Part shown: positions 18,543 to 26,618 of the stretch, piece after piece
Numbering within the stretch: position 1 is the stretch's first letter
How the letters are laid out: each line of letters opens with the position of its first letter
Source: Prauserella isguenensis
GTDB lineage: Bacteria; Actinomycetota; Actinomycetes; Mycobacteriales; Pseudonocardiaceae
Assembly (NCBI RefSeq): GCF_014191605.1
Contig: NZ_JACHWU010000001.1
Span: 62,001-126,000, forward strand
Length of the DNA stretch: 64,000 bases
Direction of reading: 5' to 3'
The notes under the pieces: generated by a model
Seen by the model: only the letters and a program-made list of their open reading frames with translations
Database searches by the model: none
What the model was told of the DNA's origin: nothing
Position numbers and translations under genes: made by a program

Positions 18543-18796
18543 CTTCGACTGCATCGCAGGGCTCGACCACATCGTCGAGTGCGAACCAATACGCCGAACT
18601 CGCCTACATCACCAAGCCAGTATTCTACGAACTCATGTTCGATGTCGAGACTATCGCGCGCATCCGACAGAATCAGCGGACGCGATCGAACGTCACCCGA
18701 ACAGACGATCGAATGAACGGCGATATCGAAGTGCGGCAACCAAACCGACCGGAGCGCCGGCCGAGCATGCGCCGTGGGACAGGATCCGAGCGAGGA

Positions 18797-21220
18797 CTAC
18801 AGCTTCACCATCGGCACGCTGCCGATCAGCATCAGCCGTACCGTGCCGGCCGTGCCGAAGTCGATCGTCGCCGTCGCACGCGGACCGGTGCCGTCCGTCG
18901 ACACGACCGTGCCGAGTCCGTACTTGTCGTGGTTCACACGGTCACCGGCGTCGAGCTTGAGCGCGACCGTGTCCTTCCAGTCGTTCCTCGCGCCCGTGAA
19001 CCCGGTCGTCCGCATGCCGCCGGAGGCGAGCCGGGACTGCGCCGAATCCGAGCCGGTCCCCGGTCGCCCGCCCCATGTCGTGGCGGCCCGCGGCGAACCA
19101 CCGCCGCCTCCCGAGGAAGGGGCCTCGCGCCGCCAGTCGAGCAACTCGGCGGGGATCTCGTCGAGGAACCGGGAGGCGGGGTTGGCTGCGGGTTGACCCC
19201 ACTGCGTCCGGACCAACGCCCGTGAGACGTACAGCCGCTCGCGCGCCCGCGTGATCGCGACGTACGCGAGCCTGCGCTCCTCGGCCAGCTCCTTCGGCTC
19301 GCCGAGCGCGCGCAGGTGCGGGAAGACGCCGTCCTCCCAGCCGGTGCCGAACACGACCGGGTATTCGAGGCCCTTCGCGGTGTGCACGGTCATCAGGGTG
19401 ACCACGCCCGCGTCGTCGGCATCCTCCTCGGCGTCACCGCCGTCCGACTCGGGGATCGAGTCCGCGTCGGCCACCAGCGACACCCGTTCCAGGAACGCGG
19501 GCAGCGATCCCGGCTCCGGGACACCCGCGTCCGGCTCCTCCTCGGCGTCGGTCTCCGGGGCGAGCGCGGCCGCCTCTGCAGCCGACTCGGTGAATTCACG
19601 CGCGACCGTGACGAGCTCGTCGAGGTTCTCCAGCCGTGAGGCGTCCTGCGGATCGTCGGAAGCGTCCAATTCGGCGCGATACCCCGTGCGGTCGAGCACC
19701 GCCTCGAGGATGTCGGCGACCTCGACACCGGAGTCGGCCAGCTCGTACAGGCCGTCCAGTAGTTCCACGAATGCCGTGATCGCCTTCCGCGAACGCGGGT
19801 TGAGCATCGGAACCTTGTCGGCGACCGCGTCCCGCAGCGCCGAGACGAACGAGATCCGCTCCCGCTCGGCGTGCGTGGCCACGCAGGCCTCGGCCCGGTC
19901 GCCGATGCCGCGCTTGGGCACGTTCAGGATGCGCCGCAGGCTGACGGTGTCGTCCGGATTCGCCAGCACCCGCAGGTACGCCAGCGCATCGCGGACCTCC
20001 TTGCGCTCGTAGAACCGGACCCCACCGACCACGCGATACGGCAGGCCGAGCCGGATGAAGATCTCCTCGAACACCCGGGACTGGTTGTTGGTGCGGTAGA
20101 ACACCGCGACGTCCGAGTACTTCGCCACACCCTGGTCGACCAGATCGTCGATCTCACCGGCGACGAACGCGGCCTCGTCGTGCTCGTTGTCGGCGACGTA
20201 GCCGACGACCTTCTCGCCGTCGCCCTCGGACGTCCACAGGCGCTTGTCCCTGCGGTCCGGGTTCCGCGCGATCACGGAGTTCGCCGCCGACAGGATCGTC
20301 TGCGTCGACCGGTAGTTCTGCTCGAGGAGGATCGTGCGGGCGTTCGGGAAGTCCCGTTCGAATTCCTCGATGTTGCGGATCGTCGCGCCGCGGAAGGCGT
20401 AGATCGACTGGTCGGCGTCACCGACGACGCACAGCTCCGCGGGCTCGACGCCGGACTCGGTCGGCTCGGTGCCGACGAGCTCGCGCACCAGCGTGTACTG
20501 CGCGTGGTTGGTGTCCTGGTACTCGTCGACCAGCACGTGGCGGAACCGCCGCCGGTAGTACTCCGCGACGTCGGGGAACACCTGGAACAGCTCGACGGTC
20601 CGCATGATCAGGTCGTCGAAGTCCATCGCGTTGGCCTGCGAGAGCCTGCGCTGGTATTCGACGTAGACCTCGGCGGCCCTGCGCTCGAAGTCGTTGGTCG
20701 CGTGCGACCCCGCGGACTCGGAGTCGATCAACTCGTTCTTCAGGTTCGAGATATGGGCGGCCAGCGCGCGAGGCTGGTACCGCTTCGAATCGAGGTCCAG
20801 GTCGCGGGCCACGAGCGTCAACAGCCTGCGCGCGTCGTCGGCGTCGTAGATGGAGAAGTTCGACGACATCTCGAGGGTCTTCGCCTCGCGCCGCAGCACA
20901 CGCACGCACATCGAGTGGAACGTCGACATCCACATCGCACCCGACCGGCGCCCGACCAGCTCGCCGACGCGCTCACGCATCTCGGCGGCCGCCTTGTTGG
21001 TGAACGTGATGGCCATGATCTGCCCGGGGTGCGCTCCACGAGCGCCCAGCAGGTAAGCGATCCTGCGCGTGAGCACCCTGGTCTTACCGGAGCCGGCGCC
21101 GGCGACCACCAGCAGCGGCGTACCCGCGTGCTCCACGGCGGCGCGCTGCGCCGGGTTCAGGTCGCCTGTCAGTTCGGCGTGCTCGCCCTGGTCCGGGGGA
21201 AGATCGAAGAGGGTGCTCAT
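18797..21220 (-). CDS. pcrA: ATP-dependent DNA helicase PcrA / UvrD1
   Basis: This 807-aa superfamily 1A 3'-5' helicase acts in nucleotide excision repair and replication-conflict resolution. Motif I is GAGSGKTRVLT, motif II DEYQDTN, motif III QSIYAFRGA, motif IV QNYRST, and motif V TVHTAKGLEYPVVF. The C-terminus (VNHDKYGLGTVV) is the Tudor-like RNA-polymerase-binding fold typical of PcrA/UvrD1. An acidic insertion (EEEPDAG.. to DAEEDADD) lies near residues 570-610. Orientation and position next to chorismate mutase match Rv0949. The start ATG at 21220 (MSTLFDLPP) matches the family. Confidence 0.97.
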   Translation of the reverse strand: MSTLFDLPPDQGEHAELTGDLNPAQRAAVEHAGTPLLVVAGAGSGKTRVLTRRIAYLLGARGAHPGQIMAITFTNKAAAEMRERVGELVGRRSGAMWMSTFHSMCVRVLRREAKTLEMSSNFSIYDADDARRLLTLVARDLDLDSKRYQPRALAAHISNLKNELIDSESAGSHATNDFERRAAEVYVEYQRRLSQANAMDFDDLIMRTVELFQVFPDVAEYYRRRFRHVLVDEYQDTNHAQYTLVRELVGTEPTESGVEPAELCVVGDADQSIYAFRGATIRNIEEFERDFPNARTILLEQNYRSTQTILSAANSVIARNPDRRDKRLWTSEGDGEKVVGYVADNEHDEAAFVAGEIDDLVDQGVAKYSDVAVFYRTNNQSRVFEEIFIRLGLPYRVVGGVRFYERKEVRDALAYLRVLANPDDTVSLRRILNVPKRGIGDRAEACVATHAERERISFVSALRDAVADKVPMLNPRSRKAITAFVELLDGLYELADSGVEVADILEAVLDRTGYRAELDASDDPQDASRLENLDELVTVAREFTESAAEAAALAPETDAEEEPDAGVPEPGSLPAFLERVSLVADADSIPESDGGDAEEDADDAGVVTLMTVHTAKGLEYPVVFGTGWEDGVFPHLRALGEPKELAEERRLAYVAITRARERLYVSRALVRTQWGQPAANPASRFLDEIPAELLDWRREAPSSGGGGGSPRAATTWGGRPGTGSDSAQSRLASGGMRTTGFTGARNDWKDTVALKLDAGDRVNHDKYGLGTVVSTDGTGPRATATIDFGTAGTVRLMLIGSVPMVKL

Positions 21221-21245
21221 TGTGACTTCACGCTACCTCGCGCCC

Positions 21246-21271
21246 CTGACACGGCCGGAATGTGCCATACT
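21246..21271 (+). promoter_or_regulatory. Promoter for the chorismate mutase leader (extended -10)
   Basis: TGCCATACT (extended -10, CATACT at 21266-21271) lies 7 nt before a GTG at 21278, which fits a leaderless transcript whose first codon is at or next to the start site. A CTGACA box at 21246-21251 could act as a weak -35 with a short 14-bp spacer. Confidence 0.5.
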
Positions 21272-21277
21272 CGCGCC

Positions 21278-21343
21278 GTGGTCGACGCGACGTGCCGATT
21301 TTTCTACGGGATCCGGACTCCGGCTCCCGTGATCGCGTGCTGA
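21278..21343 (+). CDS. Putative Phe/Tyr leader peptide (21 aa) of a transcription attenuator
   Basis: GTG at 21278 opens a 21-codon frame, MVDATCRFFYGIRTPAPVIAC, ended by TGA at 21341-21343. It contains consecutive Phe-Phe-Tyr codons (21299-21307) directly before an RNA hairpin. The frame lies between a promoter-like site and the chorismate mutase gene and is followed by mutually exclusive hairpins (see the attenuator entry). It appears leaderless. The peptide itself probably has no function. Translation speed through FFY would report charged tRNA-Phe/Tyr supply. Confidence 0.6.
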   Translation: MVDATCRFFYGIRTPAPVIAC

Positions 21344-21386
21344 CCAGCCATCACCTCAAGCCCCGGAGTCCTCGGACCCGGGGCTT
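21306..21386 (+). promoter_or_regulatory. Putative ribosome-mediated attenuator upstream of chorismate mutase
   Basis: Region 1:2 hairpin: ACGGGA (21306-21311) pairs with TCCCGT (21325-21330), starting inside the Tyr codon. Region 2 (GGACTCCGG, 21315-21323) is perfectly complementary to region 3 (CCGGAGTCC, 21363-21371), forming a 9-bp antiterminator. Region 3:4 terminator: AAGCCCCGG (21358-21366) pairs with CCGGGGCTT (21378-21386), with an inner GTCC-TC-GGAC stem. Stalling at FFY would cover region 1 and favour 2:3 (read-through). Fast translation would favour 1:2 and 3:4 (termination). All pairings are read directly from the sequence. Regulation is inferred. Confidence 0.6.
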
Positions 21387-21440
21387 TCGTCGGCTCGGGG
21401 GTCCGGGTCCGGAGCCACGCCGACACGACCGGAGGGTCAC

Positions 21441-21794
21441 ATGAACGCCCAGACTCACGACGATTCCCAGGCCACCGACGTCCGGTCGGCGGAGGTGCCG
21501 GCCGCCGACACGCAGGCCGCCGACACCCAGGCCGACGAGGCACCGGCCGCCGAGACGGCGATCGACGACCTGCGTCAGGAGATCGACTGGCTCGACGCCG
21601 AGATCCTGCGCCTGATCAAACGTCGCGCCGAGGTCTCGCGGACGATCGGCGCCGCGCGGATGGCCGCGGGCGGTCCGCGCATCGTCTACAACCGTGAGAT
21701 GGACGTGCTCGCCCGGTACCGCGAGCTCGGCCCCGAGGGCAGGCAACTCGCGCTCGCACTGCTGAACCTCGGCCGCGGACGCCTCGGACACTGA
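21441..21794 (+). CDS. Chorismate mutase, AroQ class (Rv0948c-like)
   Basis: This 117-aa intracellular chorismate mutase converts chorismate to prephenate for Phe and Tyr synthesis. The AroQ helical core occupies about residues 40-117, with LRQEIDWLDAEILRLIKRRAEVSRTIGAARM carrying the conserved Arg/Lys substrate contacts. The ending LLNLGRGRLGH resembles the mycobacterial enzyme, which is activated by complex formation with DAHP synthase. The first ~38 residues are an Ala/Asp/Thr-rich extension. SD GGAGG lies 6-10 nt before ATG 21441. It is divergent from pcrA, as in M. tuberculosis. The stop codon lies in a tandem 14-15-bp repeat. Confidence 0.93.
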   Translation: MNAQTHDDSQATDVRSAEVPAADTQAADTQADEAPAAETAIDDLRQEIDWLDAEILRLIKRRAEVSRTIGAARMAAGGPRIVYNREMDVLARYRELGPEGRQLALALLNLGRGRLGH

Positions 21795-21831
21795 CACCTC
21801 GGCACTGACACCTCGGCTCTGACGCCTGGGA
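21783..21831 (+). repeat. Tandem 14-15-bp repeats over the chorismate mutase stop codon
   Basis: CCTCGG-type units start at 21783, 21798, 21812 and 21826, with CACTGACA between the first ones. The stop codon is inside the first unit. The motif (CCTCGG..CTGA) resembles the repeat at the end of the M23 gene 4 kb away. Confidence 0.75.
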
Positions 21832-21962
21832 CGCTGGCTCCCCGGACACTCGCGCCTCGGGCCGGGCCGCTCGCGCACCGCACCTGCGGGACCGGCCTAC
21901 GCGGAGTAGCGGGTTCCGCTTCCGCCCACCGGCATGTCACCGCATTCGGGCACACTGGACAC

Positions 21963-22277
21963 ATGGAAACGATCATCCACCTGATCGCGCTCGTCGCCGC
22001 CCTCGCCAGCGTCGTCGTCGCCCTTGGCCACACCGGGTACCTCGCGCTGCTCAACAGCGCGGCGACGAAACGTGCGGGCGGCGGCCCGGTCGCCGAGTAC
22101 GTGCGCAGCCGCTGGCCCGTCGCCGGAGGGACGACCGGCGCATCGCTGCTGGCGCTCCTGCTGACGGCGGGCCCGGCGTTCCTCGATGTCGTGGCGATCC
22201 TCCTCGCGGCGGGCAGTGGGGCCGTGGCGACGAAGGCGTTGCAGTCCACCCGGACGAAGTACCGCTCCGGCAACTGA
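21963..22277 (+). CDS. Small membrane protein of unknown function
   Basis: This 104-aa protein has about three hydrophobic segments (IIHLIALVAALASVVVALG, ASLLALLLTAGPAFL, VVAILLAAGSGAVATKAL) and a basic C-terminus. No family was recognised. The ATG at 21963 follows a region without a strong SD sequence and with CCTCGG-type repeats 130-180 bp upstream. Codon usage (GC-rich third positions) supports coding. Confidence 0.65.
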   Translation: METIIHLIALVAALASVVVALGHTGYLALLNSAATKRAGGGPVAEYVRSRWPVAGGTTGASLLALLLTAGPAFLDVVAILLAAGSGAVATKALQSTRTKYRSGN

Positions 22278-22632
22278 CGCAGACGCTCACGCAACGAAAC
22301 CAGGGTGCGCCCGGTGGAGTGATATCCGTGCACTAACGGTCTCAGCGGCAGCCAGCAGCGCCGAAAGCTCCTACCCTGGTCCGAGTGAGGGTTTCGAGGG
22401 GCACTCTGTGCGCTGCAACGTGCAGCGCACGTGCATACGACCGTGCAGCTGCGCGTGCGTGGCACGCTGCCGTCCCCGACACCCACGCTCCCCGCACCAC
22501 CGCCTGCGCCGCCGTCGTCACCACTGCGGCCCTCACCGGCCTGCTGCATGCGGCGGGCTCGCCGGCTGCTCCGTTCGGACGTAACCGGGCATCCCCGACG
22601 TCAGAAGACGCGCGAGGAGGGGTCCGCACCAC
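22278..22632. promoter_or_regulatory. Intergenic region with a perfect 9-bp inverted repeat
   Basis: About 355 bp before the gene at 22633. TGCGCTGCA (22409-22417), a 3-nt spacer and TGCAGCGCA (22421-22429) form a perfect inverted repeat that could be an operator or a hairpin. Repeated GTGCA words surround it. Nothing else was recognised. Confidence 0.4.
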
Positions 22633-24066
22633 ATGACCTCCGGCTCGCGCGACGCATTCGACTTCTTCGACCCGACCCGGGCCACCACCGGCCAACCCGC
22701 CACGAATGACCCGTCCCGACGGGGGCCGGCTCGGGACGACCGCCGTTCCCGTGGCCGGCACGCACTCGACGACAGGGCCGTCCACGACGACGGGACCACT
22801 CACGGCCGGACCACTCACGACGGCGGGTGGGCCCCCGACGCCAGAGCCGCGGGGTCGGTGTCGGGCACCCTTCCGTCGGTTCCGCCCCAGACTCCATCAG
22901 CCGCCCAGACTCCGTCAGCTGCCCAGATGCCGTCAGCTGCCCAGGCGCCGTCGCCCGCAGGCACCCCGTCCCCGGCTGAGACGACGGCACCCGTCCCGCC
23001 GCAGGCGAGCGCGCCACCGCAGGCCGGACCGCCACCACGGGAGAGGCCGCGGGGGCAGCAGCGTCCCGCCCGCAGACAGCGCGTCGCACTGTCGGACACC
23101 ACGGGACCGGCCACCGCCGACACGGCACCGCACCGGCACACGCCTGTTCCCGCCGCCGCGTCCACCCCCGTGGCGGCCACGACCGGCGGAGACGACACCG
23201 ACGAGGTGAGTGTCCGTCCCGTCGACGGGCTCGGCACCTTCGACCTCGGATCCGTGCCCGCGTCGGTGACGCCGCCGTCGACCTGGCGCAGGGCGGCATG
23301 GTTCGCGAGCCTGTCGTCGGGCGCCGTCGTCGTGGCGATGCTGGTGGCGGGCACGCTGCTGGTCGGGCCCGACGAGCAGTCCGCGGCGGTCGACGGCTGG
23401 CCCGACCGCAACGGTGCCGTCGCACCGCTGCTACCCGAGGAGCGCGACGACCGCGGCGGCCAGCAGCCGGTTCCCCCCACGTCGTCGACGACCTCGTCGA
23501 CGACGAGCACCTCCGGGAGTCCGTCCGAGACGGAGACGCCGCGCGAGACCGCCGCTCCGGACCCGGTGCGCGACGGTTCCCCCGGCAGGCCCGCACAGCC
23601 CACCGGTTCGGACCCGTCCGCGACCACCGGACCCGGCAGCGGCGCGCCGTCCGACTCCGCGCCGTCCGACTCCGCGCCGTCCGACTCCGCGCCGCCGTCG
23701 ACGTCGCTGTCGAAGCCCCCACCCACGCCCGCATCCACGTCGACGGCCCAGCAGCTGTACTTCCGCAGGGCGCACGACACGGAGGCGATGGCGCAGCGGT
23801 CGCAGGCGTTCTTCGACCGCGTCACCGAGGATCCGCAAGCCGCGCACGAACTGACCAGCGGCGAGTTGCGCAAGCAGGGGCCCGAAGGCCTCGAGCGGCG
23901 GTACGCCGACATCGCCTACTTCGAGGTCGAACACATCGCGATCGATCAGTACGAGGGCGTCACGGACAACACGGTCCGGGTGACGTACGAGGACGGCACC
24001 ACGGTCGAACAGACCCGCCGACTGACGTTCGACGACTCCGAGAAGATTTCCTCCGACGGCGCGTGA
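22633..24066 (+). CDS. Single-pass membrane protein with a low-complexity stalk and C-terminal extracytoplasmic domain
   Basis: This 477-aa protein has four parts. A Pro/Ala/Arg-rich cytoplasmic N-terminus (1-220) includes TPSAAQ-type repeats. One membrane helix lies at about 225-246 (AAWFASLSSGAVVVAMLVAG). A Ser/Thr/Pro stalk (about 260-370) contains three exact PSDSA units encoded by a 15-bp tandem repeat. A compact C-terminal domain (372-477) begins QLYFRRAHDTEAM, alternates helix and strand, and ends RRLTFDDSEK, perhaps an NTF2-like fold. I do not recognise the family. It is likely a cell-envelope protein. GAGGAGG lies about 12 nt before ATG 22633. Confidence 0.75.
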   Translation: MTSGSRDAFDFFDPTRATTGQPATNDPSRRGPARDDRRSRGRHALDDRAVHDDGTTHGRTTHDGGWAPDARAAGSVSGTLPSVPPQTPSAAQTPSAAQMPSAAQAPSPAGTPSPAETTAPVPPQASAPPQAGPPPRERPRGQQRPARRQRVALSDTTGPATADTAPHRHTPVPAAASTPVAATTGGDDTDEVSVRPVDGLGTFDLGSVPASVTPPSTWRRAAWFASLSSGAVVVAMLVAGTLLVGPDEQSAAVDGWPDRNGAVAPLLPEERDDRGGQQPVPPTSSTTSSTTSTSGSPSETETPRETAAPDPVRDGSPGRPAQPTGSDPSATTGPGSGAPSDSAPSDSAPSDSAPPSTSLSKPPPTPASTSTAQQLYFRRAHDTEAMAQRSQAFFDRVTEDPQAAHELTSGELRKQGPEGLERRYADIAYFEVEHIAIDQYEGVTDNTVRVTYEDGTTVEQTRRLTFDDSEKISSDGA

Positions 24067-24303
24067 CCACAGGAAATTACCTGGTCAATGCCACGTTTTC
24101 TGCACGTTCCCTCGCACATTCGCTTGCACGTGCATGCGTTGAGCGGTTGCAAGTTGCTCTAACCGGGTGATCGCGATGACCGCTCGTCGTCCGTCCGCAA
24201 CCCTCCACCGACACGGCCTGGTGATCGACGACGACAGCCGGTTACCTGGTCTGCAGGGGTCCGCACGACAGGAATCACGAGACGGAGCAGACAGGGCCGA
24301 ACA

Positions 24304-24699
24304 GTGGACGAGCGCCGGCACGCCAGTGAGGACTGCGTCGCAGTCGAGGACGTCATCGACCGGGAGATTCTGGACGACGACTTCGTCGACGACGCCTACC
24401 TGCGCGAGACCCTCGCCGAGCCCGGCCGGTACCTGCCCCCGCCCAGCGTGCAGGCCGACCGTGAACCCGAACAGGCGGCGGTGGATCCCGAACCGGAGCA
24501 TCCCGTCGCACGCCGCGCGAAGCTGATCGCGCTCGTCGTGGCGACACTCATGGTCATCGCATCGATCGTGGCGGCCGCGGTCGTCACCAGTGAGGATGAC
24601 AACGCCGCCGACAACCCGGCGGCGGCGACCGCCGTATCGCTACCCAGAGCAGCGACGACGGAACCGGTATCATTCGTCTCGGTGGCACAACCTTTCTGA
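24304..24699 (+). CDS. Small single-pass membrane protein, hypothetical
   Basis: This 131-aa frame starts at GTG 24304. It has an acidic N-terminal half (DREILDDDFVDDAYLRETL), one membrane helix at about residues 74-95 (LIALVVATLMVIASIVAAAVV), and a short external Ala/Thr tail. No family was recognised. The architecture resembles the preceding gene and the kinase downstream, so an envelope or signalling role is possible. The SD sequence is weak. Confidence 0.6.
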   Translation: MDERRHASEDCVAVEDVIDREILDDDFVDDAYLRETLAEPGRYLPPPSVQADREPEQAAVDPEPEHPVARRAKLIALVVATLMVIASIVAAAVVTSEDDNAADNPAAATAVSLPRAATTEPVSFVSVAQPF

Positions 24700-24894
24700 C
24701 CGCCGCGCGTCTCTCTGTGCGGAGCGACCTACCGTGCGCGCAGTGCCGCCTTCGTGTGCACAGCGTGAGCGGCCTAACCTGTGCTGAGTGGTCGATGCAG
24801 CGAACGGTTGCGTCCAGGCCACACCCAGCCAGCTCGGTCGAATCGGTGTGCCTACGCTCCACCACCGGAGACACCAGCCCCCGAAGGAGGTCGC

Positions 24895-26601
24895 GTGAGC
24901 GACGAGGGTCGCCTGATCGCGGGCCGCTACCGTGTCTTGAGCCGGATCGGTTCCGGTGCCATGGGCGCCGTGTGGATGGCGCGGGACGAACTGCTGCACC
25001 GCACGGTGGCCATCAAACAGCTCCTGCTCCAGTCCGGGCTCGACGAGCACGAGATCGACGACGCGCGCGCCCGCACGATGCGCGAGGCACGGATCGCCGC
25101 GCGCCTCCACCACCCGAACGCCATCAGCGTGTTCGACGTCGTCACCGACGACAGCGGCCAGCCGTGTCTGGTCATGGAGTACCTCGAGTCGACGAGCCTC
25201 GCGCAGGAACTACAGGGCGGCCGAACACTCTCGCCGGTCGACGTCGCGCAGATCGGTACCCAGGTCTCCGCGGCACTGAAGGCCGCGCACGCCGTCGGCA
25301 TCGTCCACCGCGACATCAAGCCGGGCAACATCCTGCTCGCGCCGAACGGCATGGTGAAGCTGACCGACTTCGGCATCTCCCGCGCGAAGGACGACGTCAC
25401 GGTCACCAAGACGGGCATGATCGCGGGCACCCCCGCATACCTGGCGCCAGAGGTGGCCATCGGCGGCGACCCGGGGCCCGAATCCGACGTCTTCTCGCTC
25501 GGGTCGACGCTGTACGCGGCGACGGAGGGGCAGCCGCCGTTCGGCCTGTCCGAGAACACGCTCAGCCTGCTGCACGCAGTTGCCGCGGGGCAGATCAACC
25601 CCCCGCGCCAGTCGGGGCCGCTGACCAGCGTGCTCGCCGTCATGCTGCATCCCGAGACGCAGCACCGGCCCACCGCCGAGGAGTGCGAGGAACTGCTCGA
25701 CGCCGTCGCCCGTGGTGAGACCCCGCTCGGCGGACCCGCCGACGAGGCGGGCGCTGACGACCGGACGTCGATGCTCGGCACCGCGGGTGCCGCCGCTGCC
25801 GGTGGAGCGGTCGGCGCAGCACTGGGTGCCGGTGCCGCGGGCGCCGCCGAGGAACCGCCCGCAGGGCACTCCGGCACGCTCGGCTCCGATGCAGGCGGCT
25901 ACTACGACGACGGTTACGACGACTACGCCGCGGCGGGCGGTTACGCCGACCACGGTTATCCCGACCGCGACTACGACGACCCGGCCTACACCGCCACTGC
26001 CTACAACGCCACCGCCTACAACGACTTCGACTACGACGATTACGACGGCCAGGACGACCGCACCCTGGTCGCGGGCGCGGCGGGCGCGGGCTACGGCGCC
26101 TACCCGGACGACCAGGACCCCTACGACCGCGACGGCACGCGGGTGGCGGCGGCCGCCGGTGGCGGTGCCGCGGGCGAGGACGACGAGAAGCCCAAATGGA
26201 AGGTGCCCGCCCTGGTCGGCGGGCTCGTCGTGATCGGCCTGGCCGCGTTCGCGGTGTGGCTGTTCAGCGGCCCGAGCGGCGACCAGGACCCGGAACCCGC
26301 GGGCAACCCGGCTCCGGCCACCACGTCGACGTCGCAGTCCACGAGCTCCCCGGCTCCGACGACGAGCTCCCCGGAGCCGACGACAGAGGAACCGACGTAC
26401 GTCGAGCCCGAACCGACCTACGTCGAACCGGAACCGACCTACGAGGAGCCGACGTCGACCTACGTCGAGCCCGAGCCGACGACCGAGCCGTCGCCGGAAC
26501 CGCCGCCGTCGACGGAGGAACCGTCGACACAGCCACCGAGTCCCGAGCCCACCGGCACCACCAGTAATAGCACCGGTGACGCCGGTGTCCCTGCACCCTG
26601 A
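24895..26601 (+). CDS. Transmembrane serine/threonine protein kinase (PknB-type)
   Basis: This 568-aa Hanks-type kinase has its kinase domain at about 9-270. It contains the glycine loop GSGAMGAVW, the Lys of VAIKQ, catalytic loop HRDIKPGN, DFG in KLTDFGIS, and the APE-like LAPEV, so all catalytic residues are present. A juxtamembrane linker (about 320-425) is very rich in Tyr/Asp/Gly (YDDGYDDY type). The membrane helix is at about 435-458. The external tail carries TYVEPEP repeats and Ser/Thr/Pro, with no PASTA domain. The start is GTG 24895 with GAAGGAGG 5-10 nt upstream. The pseudokinase follows after 17 bp, so the two are co-transcribed. Confidence 0.95.
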   Translation: MSDEGRLIAGRYRVLSRIGSGAMGAVWMARDELLHRTVAIKQLLLQSGLDEHEIDDARARTMREARIAARLHHPNAISVFDVVTDDSGQPCLVMEYLESTSLAQELQGGRTLSPVDVAQIGTQVSAALKAAHAVGIVHRDIKPGNILLAPNGMVKLTDFGISRAKDDVTVTKTGMIAGTPAYLAPEVAIGGDPGPESDVFSLGSTLYAATEGQPPFGLSENTLSLLHAVAAGQINPPRQSGPLTSVLAVMLHPETQHRPTAEECEELLDAVARGETPLGGPADEAGADDRTSMLGTAGAAAAGGAVGAALGAGAAGAAEEPPAGHSGTLGSDAGGYYDDGYDDYAAAGGYADHGYPDRDYDDPAYTATAYNATAYNDFDYDDYDGQDDRTLVAGAAGAGYGAYPDDQDPYDRDGTRVAAAAGGGAAGEDDEKPKWKVPALVGGLVVIGLAAFAVWLFSGPSGDQDPEPAGNPAPATTSTSQSTSSPAPTTSSPEPTTEEPTYVEPEPTYVEPEPTYEEPTSTYVEPEPTTEPSPEPPPSTEEPSTQPPSPEPTGTTSNSTGDAGVPAP

Positions 26602-26618
26602 CCCGTCCGGGGCGCTGT

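Noticed and set aside
24120-24165. TTGCA-rich stretch resembling a regulator-binding cluster upstream of the gene at 24304
   Set aside because: Several TTGCA/GTGCA words are present, but no consistent spacing or symmetry could be established.
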